Assembly (NCBI GenBank): GCA_964017045.1
Contig: OZ024810.1
Coordinates: forward strand, 5,767,062-5,831,061
Length of the DNA: 64,000 nt
Source: Omphiscola glabra
Taxonomy: Eukaryota > Mollusca > Gastropoda > Lymnaeidae
Direction of reading: 5' to 3'
Shown here piece after piece: positions 21,601 to 32,195 of this stretch (position 1 is its first letter; every line of letters begins with the position of its first letter). The position numbers and the translations under genes are program-made. The notes beneath the pieces were generated by a model. The model had not been told where the DNA came from. It made no database searches and worked only from the letters and a program-made list of their open reading frames with translations.

Positions 21601-22289
21601 ACCTGACCATCCCTCGGGCCCAGGGATGCTCAAACTGTCTCACAGGCGTCATATGCATCTCCTTGCTATAACTGTGACATCAATGCTCCGTGTATCAGGA
21701 GACCAGATGCGGTCACTTTGATTTCTTACAAATCATTCTTTACAACAACAAAAAATCCCTTTGACACGTTTCATTTTTGTTATCGACAACACTGTCAATG
21801 ACAGACTCATGACAGACCCTTAATTTTCAGGTCTCAGATGTAAGTGTCACCTGACTGCCAAGATGGCCCATGCCACAAGAAAGGGTTAGAACCCCTGCAG
21901 GACCCACCCCACCCCCAGCTCGCTCTATTGTTTAACAGGAGAAAATCTTGCCCAAAGCCCAAAAGAATGAACATGTTTTTAAGACCAGGACATACACCAC
22001 CTGGAAGTAACGTTACTTCAAAGTTAACAAAGTCCAGTGGGCAAGAGTTAACATTAGCCTGAAAGGGACGGATATAAGGTCACGAAGGTAAGGCGCTGGT
22101 CAGTTCAAAAGGTCGGCTATACTTTAGAAACAAACTCGGCCAAGTTTGTGATGGCTGGACAATGAAAGGTCATTTATCATGTATTATACCTGAGCGAAGT
22201 GGTCAGTGGAGGGCTTTGTTCTAATGGACGGAGTCGTTGAAAAATTAACCTATGACACCATGGAGACAAGGTCTGCAAGAAATGCTTAC
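21601..22289. other. Unique interval with one strong donor-like site
   Basis: CACGAAG^GTAAGG lies at 22081-22093 on the plus strand. A frame reading YFKVNKVQWARVNISL leads into it, but no acceptor was found. No other gene signal is seen. Confidence 0.25.
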
Positions 22290-22605
22290 ATTGAGTTGGT
22301 GGGTACAATATTGCAGTTGTCAGCAGATTGGTACAGTATTTGCTATAGGCAGCAGATGAGTACAGTTTTGATAGAAGGTAGCAGGTGAGTGCAGTATTGG
22401 CAACTGGCAGCAGGTGGCAAAGGTATTGGCAGCACGTGGGTACAGTATAGGCAGTGGACAGCAGGTGAGTACAGTATTTGCATTAGACATCAGCTGAGTA
22501 CAGTATAGGAATTAGACAGCAGTTGAGTACAGTATAGGCAGTAGATAGCAGTTGAGTACAATACAGGCAGTAGACAGCAGGTGAGTACAGTATTGGCTAT
22601 GGGCA
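22290..22605. repeat. Degenerate minisatellite of about 30 bp carrying splice-donor consensus
   Basis: About nine imperfect units of AGCAGGTGAGTACAGTAT plus GGCAGTAGAC occur. Three contain the exact donor consensus CAGGTGAGT (22382, 22462, 22578). Others carry one or two changes. Confidence 0.85.
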
Positions 22606-23333
22606 GTATTATTATTAGAAGTTGGTGCTGGTGCTGTTGTGAATTCTGGTAGCATTAGTAGATTTTAGTGTTTCTGTACTACTGTTGCTAAAATTTTGTT
22701 GGTGTGATTGTAGTGTTGTTAGTGCCGTTGCTCAATTAATTCTGGAATGCTTGTTCCAAGTCTCCTTATTATTAATACCTTCATTAAAATCAACACCAGC
22801 TATTCAAAAATAGCGGCCCTGACCTTTCATTTAAGCAAGTTCCAAGTTCAAGGATTTCTCTCAAGGAAACACAGCCAGTCCCCCTCCCCCCTCCACACAC
22901 ACCTACACGCACACAAACAAACACATAATATAATCCGTACGTGTCAATGACTTCTCCTTGATATCTCTAACTCATTGCAATCAACCCACCTGTCTTAATT
23001 ACTGACCACTAGACTGACCTTTGCTCCCGGTTTGAAAAAGTTCAATTCGGCTCAAAGGTCATTCATTGAGGAAGTGACAAAACACTCCGGCCAATGGAAA
23101 TGTGAGCTTGTCCTTGAGGGACCCGTGTGAGTTCTACTTGACACGGCCATCAAAACTGACGAGGAAATGAAGAGGGCGGCTTACAGATAATTGCCGGCCT
23201 TAAGAAAGGAGACAAGGGTTTAAGGTGGAAGGGGTGTGGCTATGACCTCTAAGATGATGGGTGATGAGGGTAGGGTGCATGTAGGGTGGGGTATCAACTT
23301 GTCTTGATAATATCATGTTCTTCACACGGCCTG
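22606..23333. other. Unique interval, nothing assigned
   Basis: A CA-rich patch lies at 22889-22930. No exon-like signal or element termini were recognised. Confidence 0.4.
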
Positions 23334-23392
23334 AGTTTCAGCAGCATAGTTTCAGCACCATAGTTTCAGCATCAGAATTTCAGCAGCAGATA
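23334..23392. repeat. 15-bp repeat, about 4 copies
   Basis: TTTCAGCAGCATAG-type units are tandemly arranged. Confidence 0.8.
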
Positions 23393-23544
23393 AGCAATTT
23401 AGAAATCAAATATGGGAAAGTAACTATAAAAAGAGCAGACTCTGGAAAACAAATAATAATATCTGAAAATATGCAAAATGGTGTAACGTTCGCTCTAACT
23501 TTCCTTCTCTAGACCACAAGCCAAACTACTGAATATTTCACATA

Positions 23545-23762
23545 GGGAAATGGTGTCGGTGGGCCGTCGAGCTCTTAATGCCCCCGGCACACCACCACAT
23601 GGACAAGGCGCCGGGTCTCCACGCCACCAGACTATGCGGCCGCGAACCTCCCCCTGGCCAGGGGGACGCCCGCTCAGCGGAAAGCGCTGCGTTTAAAGCA
23701 TTCGCAGCCAACTCTCCCAGAGGGTACGGACATATTTTCTTCCACTCCGGGGGAAATGGTGT
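23545..23762. other. GC-rich, CpG-rich island bounded by a 12-bp direct repeat
   Basis: GGGAAATGGTGT occurs at 23545-23556 and again at 23751-23762. The sequence between is strongly GC-rich, includes a NotI site (GCGGCCGC, 23636-23643), and is open on both strands. The surroundings are AT-rich. It could be a conserved domain of a mobile element or a small CpG island; I cannot tell which. Confidence 0.5.
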
Positions 23763-23950
23763 TGCGTTACCGCCCCCACCGTCCAAACTACTTAAATCTT
23801 CTGCCTAGTATTGAGCCAGAGAAATATAAAGTCCGACTTTTGTGAATTTAAGTTTTATAAAAATCCCGACAGAGCCCGTCAGAGCCTGTCAGAGCCTGCC
23901 CCACCCCTCTTTCCTTACCCCCAAAAAATTGTTTTCCTGTTTTTAAGTGG

Positions 23951-24095
23951 AACATGAACGAAAATTCCCAATAACTGCACCATATGATATTCTTTTAAAC
24001 AATATCGCTAGTGCGTTTTGTGCGTAATATTTTCTTTTGCTTTTCTGCATTAGTTGCCTAATGGGACAATCTCCGTTAACCCCACTGACCCTGTG
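23951..24095 (+). mobile_element. Dispersed repeat, copy 2 (pair with 14392-14530)
   Basis: ACGAAAATTCCCAATAACTG and AGTGCGTTTTGTGCGTAA match copy 1 in order and orientation. Termini were not defined. Confidence 0.6.
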
Positions 24096-24857
24096 ACGTG
24101 TCCCCATTGAACGATCAACGTGTGGATTATTAAGATTATTATTCAATTCTTGAAGCACTACAGGGTTTACCTAAGTAATGCGATAGGGACTTTTCAAACA
24201 TGACCCCCTAAAATAAATATAATCCAACCCTACCCATCCCCCACACTATCACACTGCACGTGGTCAATCTTCTCCACCTGCCCAGTGTCTAAGAGAATGG
24301 ACAAAATGGAAAGGTTGGTGTGACACAGAAGGGACAGGTTGAGAAAAGTTACATCCTTTTTTTAAACACGATGGTTCGAGAGTCCAGCTCCACAGACGAG
24401 GTCAGTTAGGTGACCTTGGTTGGGGTTATGACGTGCACCAGTATCGGTGAAAGTAAAACCCATTATTTCTAGTGGCTCTGCCGTTATGCAAGTGTAAGCG
24501 TAACCGTAACAATATTCAGATTTACATCTGGTGAAGGAATCCCTAATCTATTTATAGCTTGGAGGAACTTGGTCACCACTAATATGATCGTTTGACGTGT
24601 CCTCCAATTATTAACTAATAAAACATTGAAATTGAAAGTAAACAAATAGCTTTATTTTTCCACAAAATGTTGTAAGTGATAACTTAGATTGTCTTGATCC
24701 AAAGTCTGAACTATTTGTTCAATTACTGAAATGAGTGTGGCCCCAAAGTTGCAGAGTTTTTAGCTAGTAATTAGCCAGGCTCTGGCCGAGATAAAAAGGG
24801 CTGCAAATCTGTTTGTTTTCCAAAAGTTAGAATTATATTTTAAAAATTGTTTTTATA
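24096..24857. other. Unique interval, no gene recognised
   Basis: Mixed AT-rich sequence without repeats or clear coding signal. Confidence 0.45.
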
Positions 24858-25155
24858 TTCTACGTCGTTATATTCTACATTATTATATTTCCCATTGTTT
24901 TATTCTACATTGTTATATTCTACATCAGGCCTGCACAACATACGGCCCGCGGACCAGTGCGGCCTGCGAAGTAATGAAATATTCTTTATTATTATTGTAA
25001 TATCTCCCCCCCCCCCCTTTTCCGTCCTACTTTTTTTATAATCAAACAAGTCTTTTCATATCGTATTACGGCCCGCATTAAATTTTGAGCTGTGCAGGCT
25101 TGTTCTACATTATTATATTCTACGTCGTTATATTCTACTTTGTTATATTCTACAC
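24858..25155. repeat. 15-bp AT-rich array split by a hAT insertion
   Basis: TATTCTACATTGTTA units occur at 24858-24925 and resume at 25103-25155. The intervening 24926-25102 is a transposon. Confidence 0.85.
24926..25102. mobile_element. Non-autonomous hAT element, 177 bp, with TSD
   Basis: It begins CAGGCCTGCACA and ends TGTGCAGGCTTG (inverse CAAGCCTGCACA), with GCGGCCCGC-type subterminal motifs near both ends. Flanks are an identical 8-bp TTCTACAT (24918-24925 and 25103-25110), the hAT target-duplication length. The host repeat unit also contains TTCTACAT, so the duplication is consistent with, but not independent of, the array. It has no coding capacity and depends on a transposase encoded elsewhere. 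Confidence 0.85.
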
Positions 25156-25894
25156 TAGAATATATGACCCGATGTTATCGGGATAATAATGGTAGGTCCT
25201 ATGCGATAATTTCTACCTGCTGTTGCAAAAACTCATCACAATTGCTAACTGTAAAAAGAATTATCTATGTAATGATATTTACGTTTCTAACATCATTAAA
25301 AGTTTTGAGAAGTATTTATCAGCCATATAATATACGCCTACCCTACCCCTTCACGCACCTAAACTACATTTTTCATCCTCTAAACATGCCACTAATTGTC
25401 TCATTACTGTCACTAAAGAAGTTAATTGAGGGACGATTTCTACGCTAGAGAAATACTTTAGAAGTTTTGTGTTTTTAAATTGATAAATGCTGAGCCTACA
25501 CAATCCCCTTTCGTGCCCTTGAACTACATTTTGTTTTCTCTAAAAATTGTGAAAACATAATTTTCAATTTACAATTAAACCAATATATATGATATAAATG
25601 TATTTTATATTGAAGGAGTTTGATATGTTGATATCTTCATCAAAAATTTAAACAAACTTTATCCTTGTTTCTTTAGTTATACATTATCAGAAAATCGTAA
25701 AACAAAGAATTATTTTATCTAAAGAAGAATCTCGCAACCATTTGTTAGGTCTATATCAGAATTAAGAGTCTTTTTTTTAAGTTATTAATCTCATAAAAAT
25801 AAACACCCGCTTTACTTTTTGCAAAGTAAAAACAAAACAGTATTTTCATATTTTGAAAGAAAATATTAACCCAGCTCCATTTTTCAAAATTAAA
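25156..25894. other. AT-rich interval with a degenerate internal duplication
   Basis: Similar segments (CTAAACTACATTTTTCATC near 25360 and TTGAACTACATTTTGTTTTC near 25523) suggest an old repeat. No gene is seen. Confidence 0.4.
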
Positions 25895-26585
25895 TTTTCA
25901 AGTTGTTTAAAATGATTGTGTTTTGATATTCATGGGCAGACTTTTGTATATACACTCACGTTTTGTTAACGCCACTAATCGTCTTAATTGGTAAAGGTAT
26001 GTTTATTTGTAAAAATAGAATGTAACATCTCTTTTTCACAAAGTAATACCACAGGATTTAAATATATTGTCATCCACGTAAAAATGTACACAAAGTATCA
26101 ACCACCCACCAACACTCACCCCCCACAGAATTTAATAAAATTAATGAAAATCTTCCCATTATATGCAATGATACATTTGTTTGCACTTCATTTAGTTTAT
26201 TCTTATTTGGGTGAGTTATAAGTGCATTAAAGAAGGCTATTTGGCTATGGAATTTCGCTGCACTTATTGACTTAAACGTCATTTTATTATTAAAAGTATA
26301 TTTAAAGGTTTAGTTTTTATTAGGTTATAAATTTAAGAAAAGTATATTTTTGGAATTTAAAAAAAAATTAAAAGCTTATTAAATATTAAAAATACAAAGC
26401 TAATACTTTGTATCTTTTATTAACAATTTAAAAAGCAATGAATTAGATTTATGAACTATACTTTTAAGAAACGGAAAATACATTTTCAGTTTTTTCACGT
26501 GTGGTTATTAAATCTAAGAAATTATAGTTTTGCGTGTTTAATAGAACAAATTAATTTTAATTTTATATCACAATATTAACAACCA
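25895..26585 (+). mobile_element. AT-rich dispersed element, copy 1 (inverted pair with 41855-42610)
   Basis: Reading plus, this matches the reverse complement of 41855-42610 almost end to end. Blocks include GGTTTTGATATTCATGG-type sequence near 25918, AAGTGCATTA...GGCTATTTGG near 26220-26240, TTTCGCTGCACT near 26252, AAAAGTATATTTAAAGGTT near 26293 and AGAACAAATTAATTTTA near 26543. No long ORF, clear inverted terminus or target duplication was identified, so class is unknown. Confidence 0.8.
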
Positions 26586-26837
26586 CTGATACAATTGATT
26601 CTCGATCAGTCGAAAAGTTCTAAAAGTTTTGACGGTTCGCGACTCGCTTACGATGTTACCATAATTAGAAGCCCAATGTCTGCTCCATTGCACGTACTTA
26701 GTAGATCGACACACTGCGCATGAAGATGACGTCACATTTTCCATTACATTTAAATGAGTTGAGTGCTCAAGAGTTATCTTCCCTTGCCAATCTTTTCTTT
26801 ACCATCGGAGCAATGAAATGTGTAAGTTTTTATGTTG
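26586..26837. other. Short unique interval
   Basis: It contains GAGTTATCTTCCCTTG near 26770 (inverse of a GGGAGATAACTC-type motif) and one TGACGTCA near 26728. Confidence 0.45.
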
Positions 26838-26945
26838 TATTTTTGTTGTTATTGTTGTTTTTGGTGTGGTAGTGTTTGTTTTGTTTTTGTTGTTTTTGGT
26901 GTGGTAGTGTTTGTTTTGTTTTTGGTGTTTTTGGTGTGGGGGGGG
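26838..26945. repeat. T/G-rich repeat, about 35-bp unit
   Basis: TTTTTGGTGTGGTAGTGTTT recurs at about 26858 and 26893 with a degenerate third copy, ending in a G-run at 26938-26949. Confidence 0.85.
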
Positions 26946-27029
26946 GGGGACTGATCTTGGTCTCGATCCACTAAAGAGAAAAAATTGATGAAACTTGTAA
27001 CTAATACACAATGTAAAATATTTCTGGGA

Positions 27030-27074
27030 TCCAGGAAGTTTCGCCTCTGGACACAATAAACTGCTCCGCCACTG
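27030..27074 (-). mobile_element. hAT-like terminal fragment
   Basis: CTGCTCCGCCACTG (27061-27074) is the inverse of CAGTGGCGGAGCAG, the usual form of a hAT end. The other terminus was not found; it may lie under the T/G-rich repeat. Confidence 0.35.
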
Positions 27075-27230
27075 CCCTTCCCCCCGTAGCACCTTTCGTC
27101 TGATTCTCCTCTTGCGGTATCCTCGATTAACCTGGCACTCCTTTTCTTCCTTCTCTTTCTTCATTTCCTTATTTCCTCCACAAATTTTTCACAAACTTAA
27201 GCCTGCCAACAACCCATCTCTCTCTTAAAC

Positions 27231-27760
27231 GTGACCACTTCATCCCTCCATCTCTCCCTCCATTGCCCTTCCTCCATCTCTCTCCCTCCCTTTATCCCCA
27301 AACACTCTCTCCCTCCCTCTCTCACTCCCTCTGTCCGTCCCTATCTCCTTTACTCTCTCCCTTCCCCTCCATCTCTCCCTCCATCGCCCTTCCTCCATCT
27401 CTCTCCCTCCCTTTATCCCCAAACACTCTCTCCCTCCCTCTCTCACTCCCTCTCTCCGTCCCTATCTCATTTACTCTCTCCCTTCCCCTCCATTTCTCCC
27501 TCCTTTCCTCCCCTCTCTCCCTCCTTTTCTCCCCTCTCTCTTCCTCCTTTCCTCCCCTCTCTACCTCCTTGTCTCCCTGCATCTCTCCCTCCCTCCCTCT
27601 TTCTCTCTCACACCCCCCTCTCTCTCACACTCTCCCTCTCTCTCAAGCCCGCCCATCCTCCTTCTCTCCCTTCATCTCTCCCTCTATCTCTCCCCCCCCC
27701 TTCTCCTGTCTCTCTCCCTGCTCCCGATCGCCATCCCTTCCTACCTCCCACCCTCTAATA
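27231..27760. repeat. 530-bp polypyrimidine tract with 121-bp duplication
   Basis: The tract is almost entirely C and T on the plus strand. TTTATCCCCAAACACTCTCT at 27291 recurs at 27412, offset 121 bp. Long plus-strand serine/proline/leucine frames are compositional artefacts. Confidence 0.92.
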
Positions 27761-27780
27761 AACCATCTCACCAAACTAGT

Positions 27781-28190
27781 AAGAGACAATAGCTATGCTA
27801 TCTGTAGGAGACTATTGCTATGCCATCTGTAGGAGACTATTGCTGTGCCATATGTAGGAGACTATTGCTATGCCATATGTAGGAGACTATTGCTATGCCA
27901 TCTGTAGGAGACTATTGCTATGCCATCTGTAGGAGACTATTGCTATGCCATATGTAGGAGACTATTGCTATGCCATCTGTAGGAGACTATTGCTATGCCA
28001 TCTGTAGGAGACTATTGCTATGCCATCTGTAGGAGACTATTGCTATGCCATCTGTAGGAGACTATTGCTATGCCATCTGTAGGAGACTATTGCTATGCCA
28101 TCTGTAGGAGACTATTGCTATGCCATCTGTAGGAGACTATTGCTATGCCATCTGTAGGAGACTATTGCTATGCTATCTGTAGGAGACTAA
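27781..28190. repeat. 25-bp minisatellite, about 16 copies
   Basis: CTATGCCATCTGTAGGAGAC plus TATTG is repeated with very low divergence. Confidence 0.97.
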
Positions 28191-28435
28191 CTCAAAATGT
28201 GTGTTGTATCATTCAATGGACACTATGACAAAAATTGTGCTATCAATTTCGGTGGGGGCGTCGTGGGGGTGGCTGTTATAATATGGACGCCATTTTTTGA
28301 ACGGAAAACGGTCCATTATTAAGGGAAGACTACTCTTGTCAAAGGATTGAAACAAATGAGTAGTCCTTAAAAGGAGGGCGAGCTTCATCACTCCTGCCAC
28401 CAGGGGTCGCTGAGATCTCAGGATTTTTTGTTAAA

Positions 28436-28655
28436 ACTGGCGTGGTAGGCCAGTCATCAACAAATATAATGGATGTTACCACTGGCGTGGTAGGCCAGTC
28501 ATCAACAAATATAATGGATGTTACCACTGGCGTGGTAGGCCAGTCATCAACAACTATAATGGATGTTACCACTGGCGTGGTAGGCCAGTCATCAACAACT
28601 ATAATGGATGTTACCACTGGCGTGGTAGGCCAGTCATCAACAAATATAATGTTTG
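28436..28655. repeat. 45-bp minisatellite, about 4.8 copies
   Basis: GGCGTGGTAGGCCAGTCATC recurs every 45 bp, with an AAATATAA/AACTATAA variant. Open frames on both strands are artefacts of the period. The preceding 28191-28435 is unique. Confidence 0.95.
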
Positions 28656-29330
28656 ATGTATTAAAACCTTGTGGCACAGTAATTGTCACGAACAAATAAT
28701 AAATAAACCCTGATATTTCCTGTAGCACCTATTCATAGCACACACCATGGGACATGAAAGGTGAAGGTCGCCCCATCGTGAAGACACATACACACGAATA
28801 TAAAGAGACAAAAAGTGTACAGAGGTCAAAAGTGTAGCCCCATTGTGATGACGCAGACACACGGACATAAAGAGGAGTTGTCTATGGAGAGAAAGAGCAG
28901 AAGACGAGAGGTGGTCTTCTCTTCCCAGCATACAACGTCACGTGACGGGGTGAGTTCTACGTCATCTCCGGTCTCACAGACCAGTGGACACTGGAGCTTT
29001 TTCTGTCGTCTTTTTTTTTTTACCAGCATTTTATAGAATGTTAGGCGACATCATTGTGCCCCAGTCTGACCTTACACTGACCTGCATAGAGGTCCAGTTT
29101 TGTTTATCTTCACTGTGAGGGGGAGGTGGGGGGCGCCTTGTGTCGTGAGCACATAGAGCCAGAGGGGGTGAAAGGGAGAGGCAACAGACAACAATATTGG
29201 ATGACATCGAATTATCTCCTATCTTCTTCCTATTAATCCAAGCACACACTAACCCACCCACACCCCTCCCCTACCTTAGAATTCATTGAAACCTTCATTC
29301 CATTTTGATTAAAGATTTTATTTGTTTTCA
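28656..29330. other. Unique interval, nothing assigned
   Basis: A loose duplication (GCCCCATCGTGAAGACACAT near 28770, GCCCCATTGTGATGACGCAG near 28837) is visible. No gene is supported. Confidence 0.45.
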
Positions 29331-29340
29331 TCAGTGTATA

Positions 29341-29676
29341 CCGTATTTTACGGACTATAAGACGCACCTTAATCAGTGGCGTAGCGAGCTTAACGAGCGC
29401 CCGGGGCACAATACCTTTTTAGCGCCCCCCCCCTTTCGAAAACAATACAATATTATATGTAAAATATACCATTTGGCGCCCCTTTGTGAGTAGCGCCCGG
29501 GGAATGATGCACCCCTTGCCCCCCCTCGCTACGCAACTGACCTTAATTTTTAAGCAATTTAAAAAAAATAATAAATACATTTGAACTTTTTTATATTAGT
29601 TTCGAGTATAAGACACCTGAATTTTCGAGGCAATTTTTCGCAAAAAAAAGTGCATCTTATAGTCCGTAAAATACGG
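29341..29676. mobile_element. Palindromic MITE, split by a hAT insertion
   Basis: Inverted termini of about 27 bp: CCGTATTTTACGGACTATAA and onward at the left (29341-29367), and its inverse ending TCCGTAAAATACGG at the right (29650-29676). CCGTATTTTACGG is itself close to palindromic. The interior is AT-rich without ORFs and is interrupted at 29374-29539. Without that insert the element would be about 160 bp. This terminus type is widespread in animal genomes; its superfamily is not assigned here. Confidence 0.8.
29374..29539. mobile_element. Non-autonomous hAT element, 166 bp, perfect 8-bp TSD
   Basis: It starts CAGTGGCGTAGCGAG and ends CTCGCTACGCAACTG (inverse CAGTTGCGTAGCGAG), with GCGCCCGGGG subterminal repeats near both ends. 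Identical ACCTTAAT copies flank it at 29366-29373 and 29540-29547. It is nested inside the palindromic MITE, so it inserted later. No ORF. Confidence 0.93.
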
Positions 29677-29829
29677 CACGCAATTAGAGATAGAACGGGG
29701 GTGCATCAAAACAGTGCCAGGGTGTTTGAAGGATTTGACATCTCCTGATTGAGTAACTTGACCACAGAGCCAGCCAGTAGGTCTTAATTGTCTTGATTCA
29801 GACATTGGACTTAGATGGGGGTGACTAAA

Positions 29830-30110
29830 ATGACCAATAACTCCATCATTGAGTGGGATAGACAGTAATGACCCCTAGCCCATCATTGAGTGTGATAGAC
29901 AGTAATGACCCCTAGCCCATCATTGAGTGTGATAGACAGTAATGACCCCTAGCCCATCATTGAGTGTGATAGACAGTAATGACCCCTACATTGAATGTGA
30001 TAGACAGTAATGCCCCCTAGCCCATTATTGAGTGGGATAGACAGTGATGACCCCATCATTGAGTGGGATAGACAGTAATGACCCCATCATTGAGTGGGAT
30101 AGACAGTAAG
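29830..30110. repeat. 37-bp minisatellite, about 7 copies
   Basis: GATAGACAGTAATGACCCCT with CATCATTGAGTG recurs. Outer copies are shortened by loss of CTAGCC. Confidence 0.93.
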
Positions 30111-30496
30111 TTTTGCACCGAATCATGTTCCTCTCTTGTTGCTTGATTTTGTGAAGCTGGTGCAGTGCAATAAAATGGATGGAAAGAAAATGGAGTAGTT
30201 TAAGAGGGTTGGGGGGGGGGAGAGATAACAGAGTGGCCCTACACAGATTTATGTCAATAAGTCTCCAATATGAATATGTGTCTTCCACATTGAGTGCTTA
30301 TAAATAAACATAATAAAACATTAAGTTTTTAACTTTTAATAGCTGTCAAGTGAATCTAGGAAGTACATAAATAAATCCAGAATGTACATAAATTAACCTT
30401 TTTTCCTTCATAACGAGGGGCGACAATTTCAGCCAACTGCTGTTTTTATCGAAGAAATGGGTGGCAAAAACATTGGCCCGCCCCGGGATGCATTAA
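30111..30496. other. Unique interval with hAT-like subterminal sequence at its right end
   Basis: GGCCCGCCCCGGGATGCAT at about 30475-30493 leads directly into the next array and looks like the subterminal part of the hAT end from which that array derives. Confidence 0.45.
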
Positions 30497-31245
30497 ACCT
30501 AGCTATGTCACCGACCAGCCGATGGCACTAGCCATAGCTATGTCACTGACCAGCCGATGGCACTAGCCCTAGCTATGTCACTGACCAGCCGATGGCACTA
30601 GCCCTAGATATGTCACTGACCAGCCGATGGCACTAACCCTAGCTACGTAACTGACCAGCCGATGGCACTAGCCCTAGCTATGTCACTGACCAGCCGATGG
30701 CACTAACCCTAGCTACGTCACTGACCAGCCGATGGCACTAGCCTTAGCTACGCCACGGACAAACCGATGGCACTAACCCTAGCTACGCCACTGACCAGCT
30801 GATGGCACTAGCCCTAGCTATGTCACTGACCAGCCGATGGCACTAGCCTTATCTACGCCACTGACAAACCGATGGCACTAACCCTAGCTACGCCACTGAC
30901 CAGCCGATGGCACTAGCCCTAGCTACGCCACTGACCAGCTGATGGCACTAGCCCTAGCTACGCCACTGACCAGCCGATGGCACTAGCCCTAGCTATGTCA
31001 CTGACCAGCCGATGGCACTAGCCCTAGCTATGTCACTGACCAGCCGATGGCACTAGCCCTAGCTATGTCACTGACCAGCCGATGGCACTAACCCTAGCTA
31101 CGTAACTGACCAGCCGATGGCACTAGCCCTAGCTATGTCACTGACCAGCCGATGGCACTAACCCTAGCTACGTCACTGACCAGCCGATGACCCTAGCCCT
31201 AGCTACGTCACTGACCAGCCGATGGCACTAGCCCTAGCTACGCCA
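30497..31245. repeat. 35-bp minisatellite (about 21 copies) built from a hAT terminus
   Basis: The unit contains CTAGCTACGCCACTGACC and GATGGCACTAGCC. On the minus strand it reads CAGTGGCGTAGCTAGGG then TAGTGCC, matching the terminus type of the hAT elements at 29374 and 61601. Many copies have ACGCC changed to ATGTC, as expected from CpG decay. A 455-bp (13-unit) higher-order duplication is marked by CTACGTAACTGACC at 30641 and 31096. Confidence 0.93.
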
Positions 31246-31331
31246 CGCATTCCAATCAACGATATTTTGACTTTATAAATAGAATAAAAGATGACTTTGA
31301 TCAACACCAAGCCATTGACAATATTTACGTC

Positions 31332-32100
31332 AACCTTAAATCTTGGGCCAAACATTTGCTACATTCACCGTCATAAGCATGCCATATATAGGACCTAAAT
31401 CTTGGGCCAAACATTTGCTACATTCACCGTCATAAGCATGCCATATATAGGACCTAAATCTTGGGCCAAACATCTGCTACATTCACCGTCATAAGCATGC
31501 CATATATAGGACCTAAATCTTGGGCCAAACATCTGCTACATTCACCGTCATAAGTATGCCATATATAGGACCTAAATCTTGGGCCAAACATTTGCTACAT
31601 TCACCGTCTTAAGCATGCCATATATAAGACCTAACTCTTGGGTCAAACATCTGCTACATTCACCGTCATAAGCATGCCATATATAGGACCTAAATCTTGG
31701 GCCAAACATTTGCTACAATCACCGTCATAAGCATGCCATATATAAGACCTAACTCTTGGGCCAAACATCTGCTACATTCACCGTCATAAGCATGCCATAT
31801 ATAGGACCTAAATCTTGGGCCAAACATTTGCTAAAATCACCGTCTTAAGCATGCCATATATAAGACCTAACTCTTGGGTCAAACATCTGCTACATTCACC
31901 GTCATAAGCATGCCATATATAAGACCTAAATCTTGGGCCAAACATTTGCTACAATCACCGTCTTAAACATGCCATATATAAGACAAAAATCTTGGGCCAA
32001 ACATATGCTACAATCATCGTCATAAACATGACATATATAAGACCTAACTCTTGGGCCACACATCTGCTACAATCACCTTCATAAACATGCCATGTATAAT
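31332..32100. repeat. 59-bp minisatellite, about 13 copies
   Basis: TAAATCTTGGGCCAAACATT is spaced 59 bp (31396, 31455). AGCATGCCATATATAGGACC lies in the same unit. Divergence rises to the right. Confidence 0.96.
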
Positions 32101-32141
32101 CAACTACCAAGAAACAGTTCTTATTCCCTCCACGCAACTAG

Positions 32142-32195
32142 GCTATCAGTTCAGGTGGAGGAGTTTGACGAATTCCTCACTTGCGACTCCGACAG
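32142..32195 (+). CDS. Candidate 54-bp internal exon, unknown protein
   Basis: A pyrimidine-rich stretch ends CAACTAG at 32141 (acceptor). The 54-bp segment ends CCGACAG^GTAAGTC, a near-perfect donor at 32196. One frame has an acidic peptide, LSVQVEEFDEFLTCDSD, entering with one base and leaving with two. The length is a multiple of three, so skipping it would keep frame. Another frame is also open (FRWRSLTNSSLATPT). No domain is recognised. The donor is the strongest single splice signal I saw in the window. Confidence 0.35.

Noticed and set aside
21844..22062. 72-codon plus frame
   Set aside because: No recognisable domain, start context or splice signals.
27231..27832. Long plus-strand serine/proline/leucine frames
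   Set aside because: Pyrimidine-tract composition, not protein-like.
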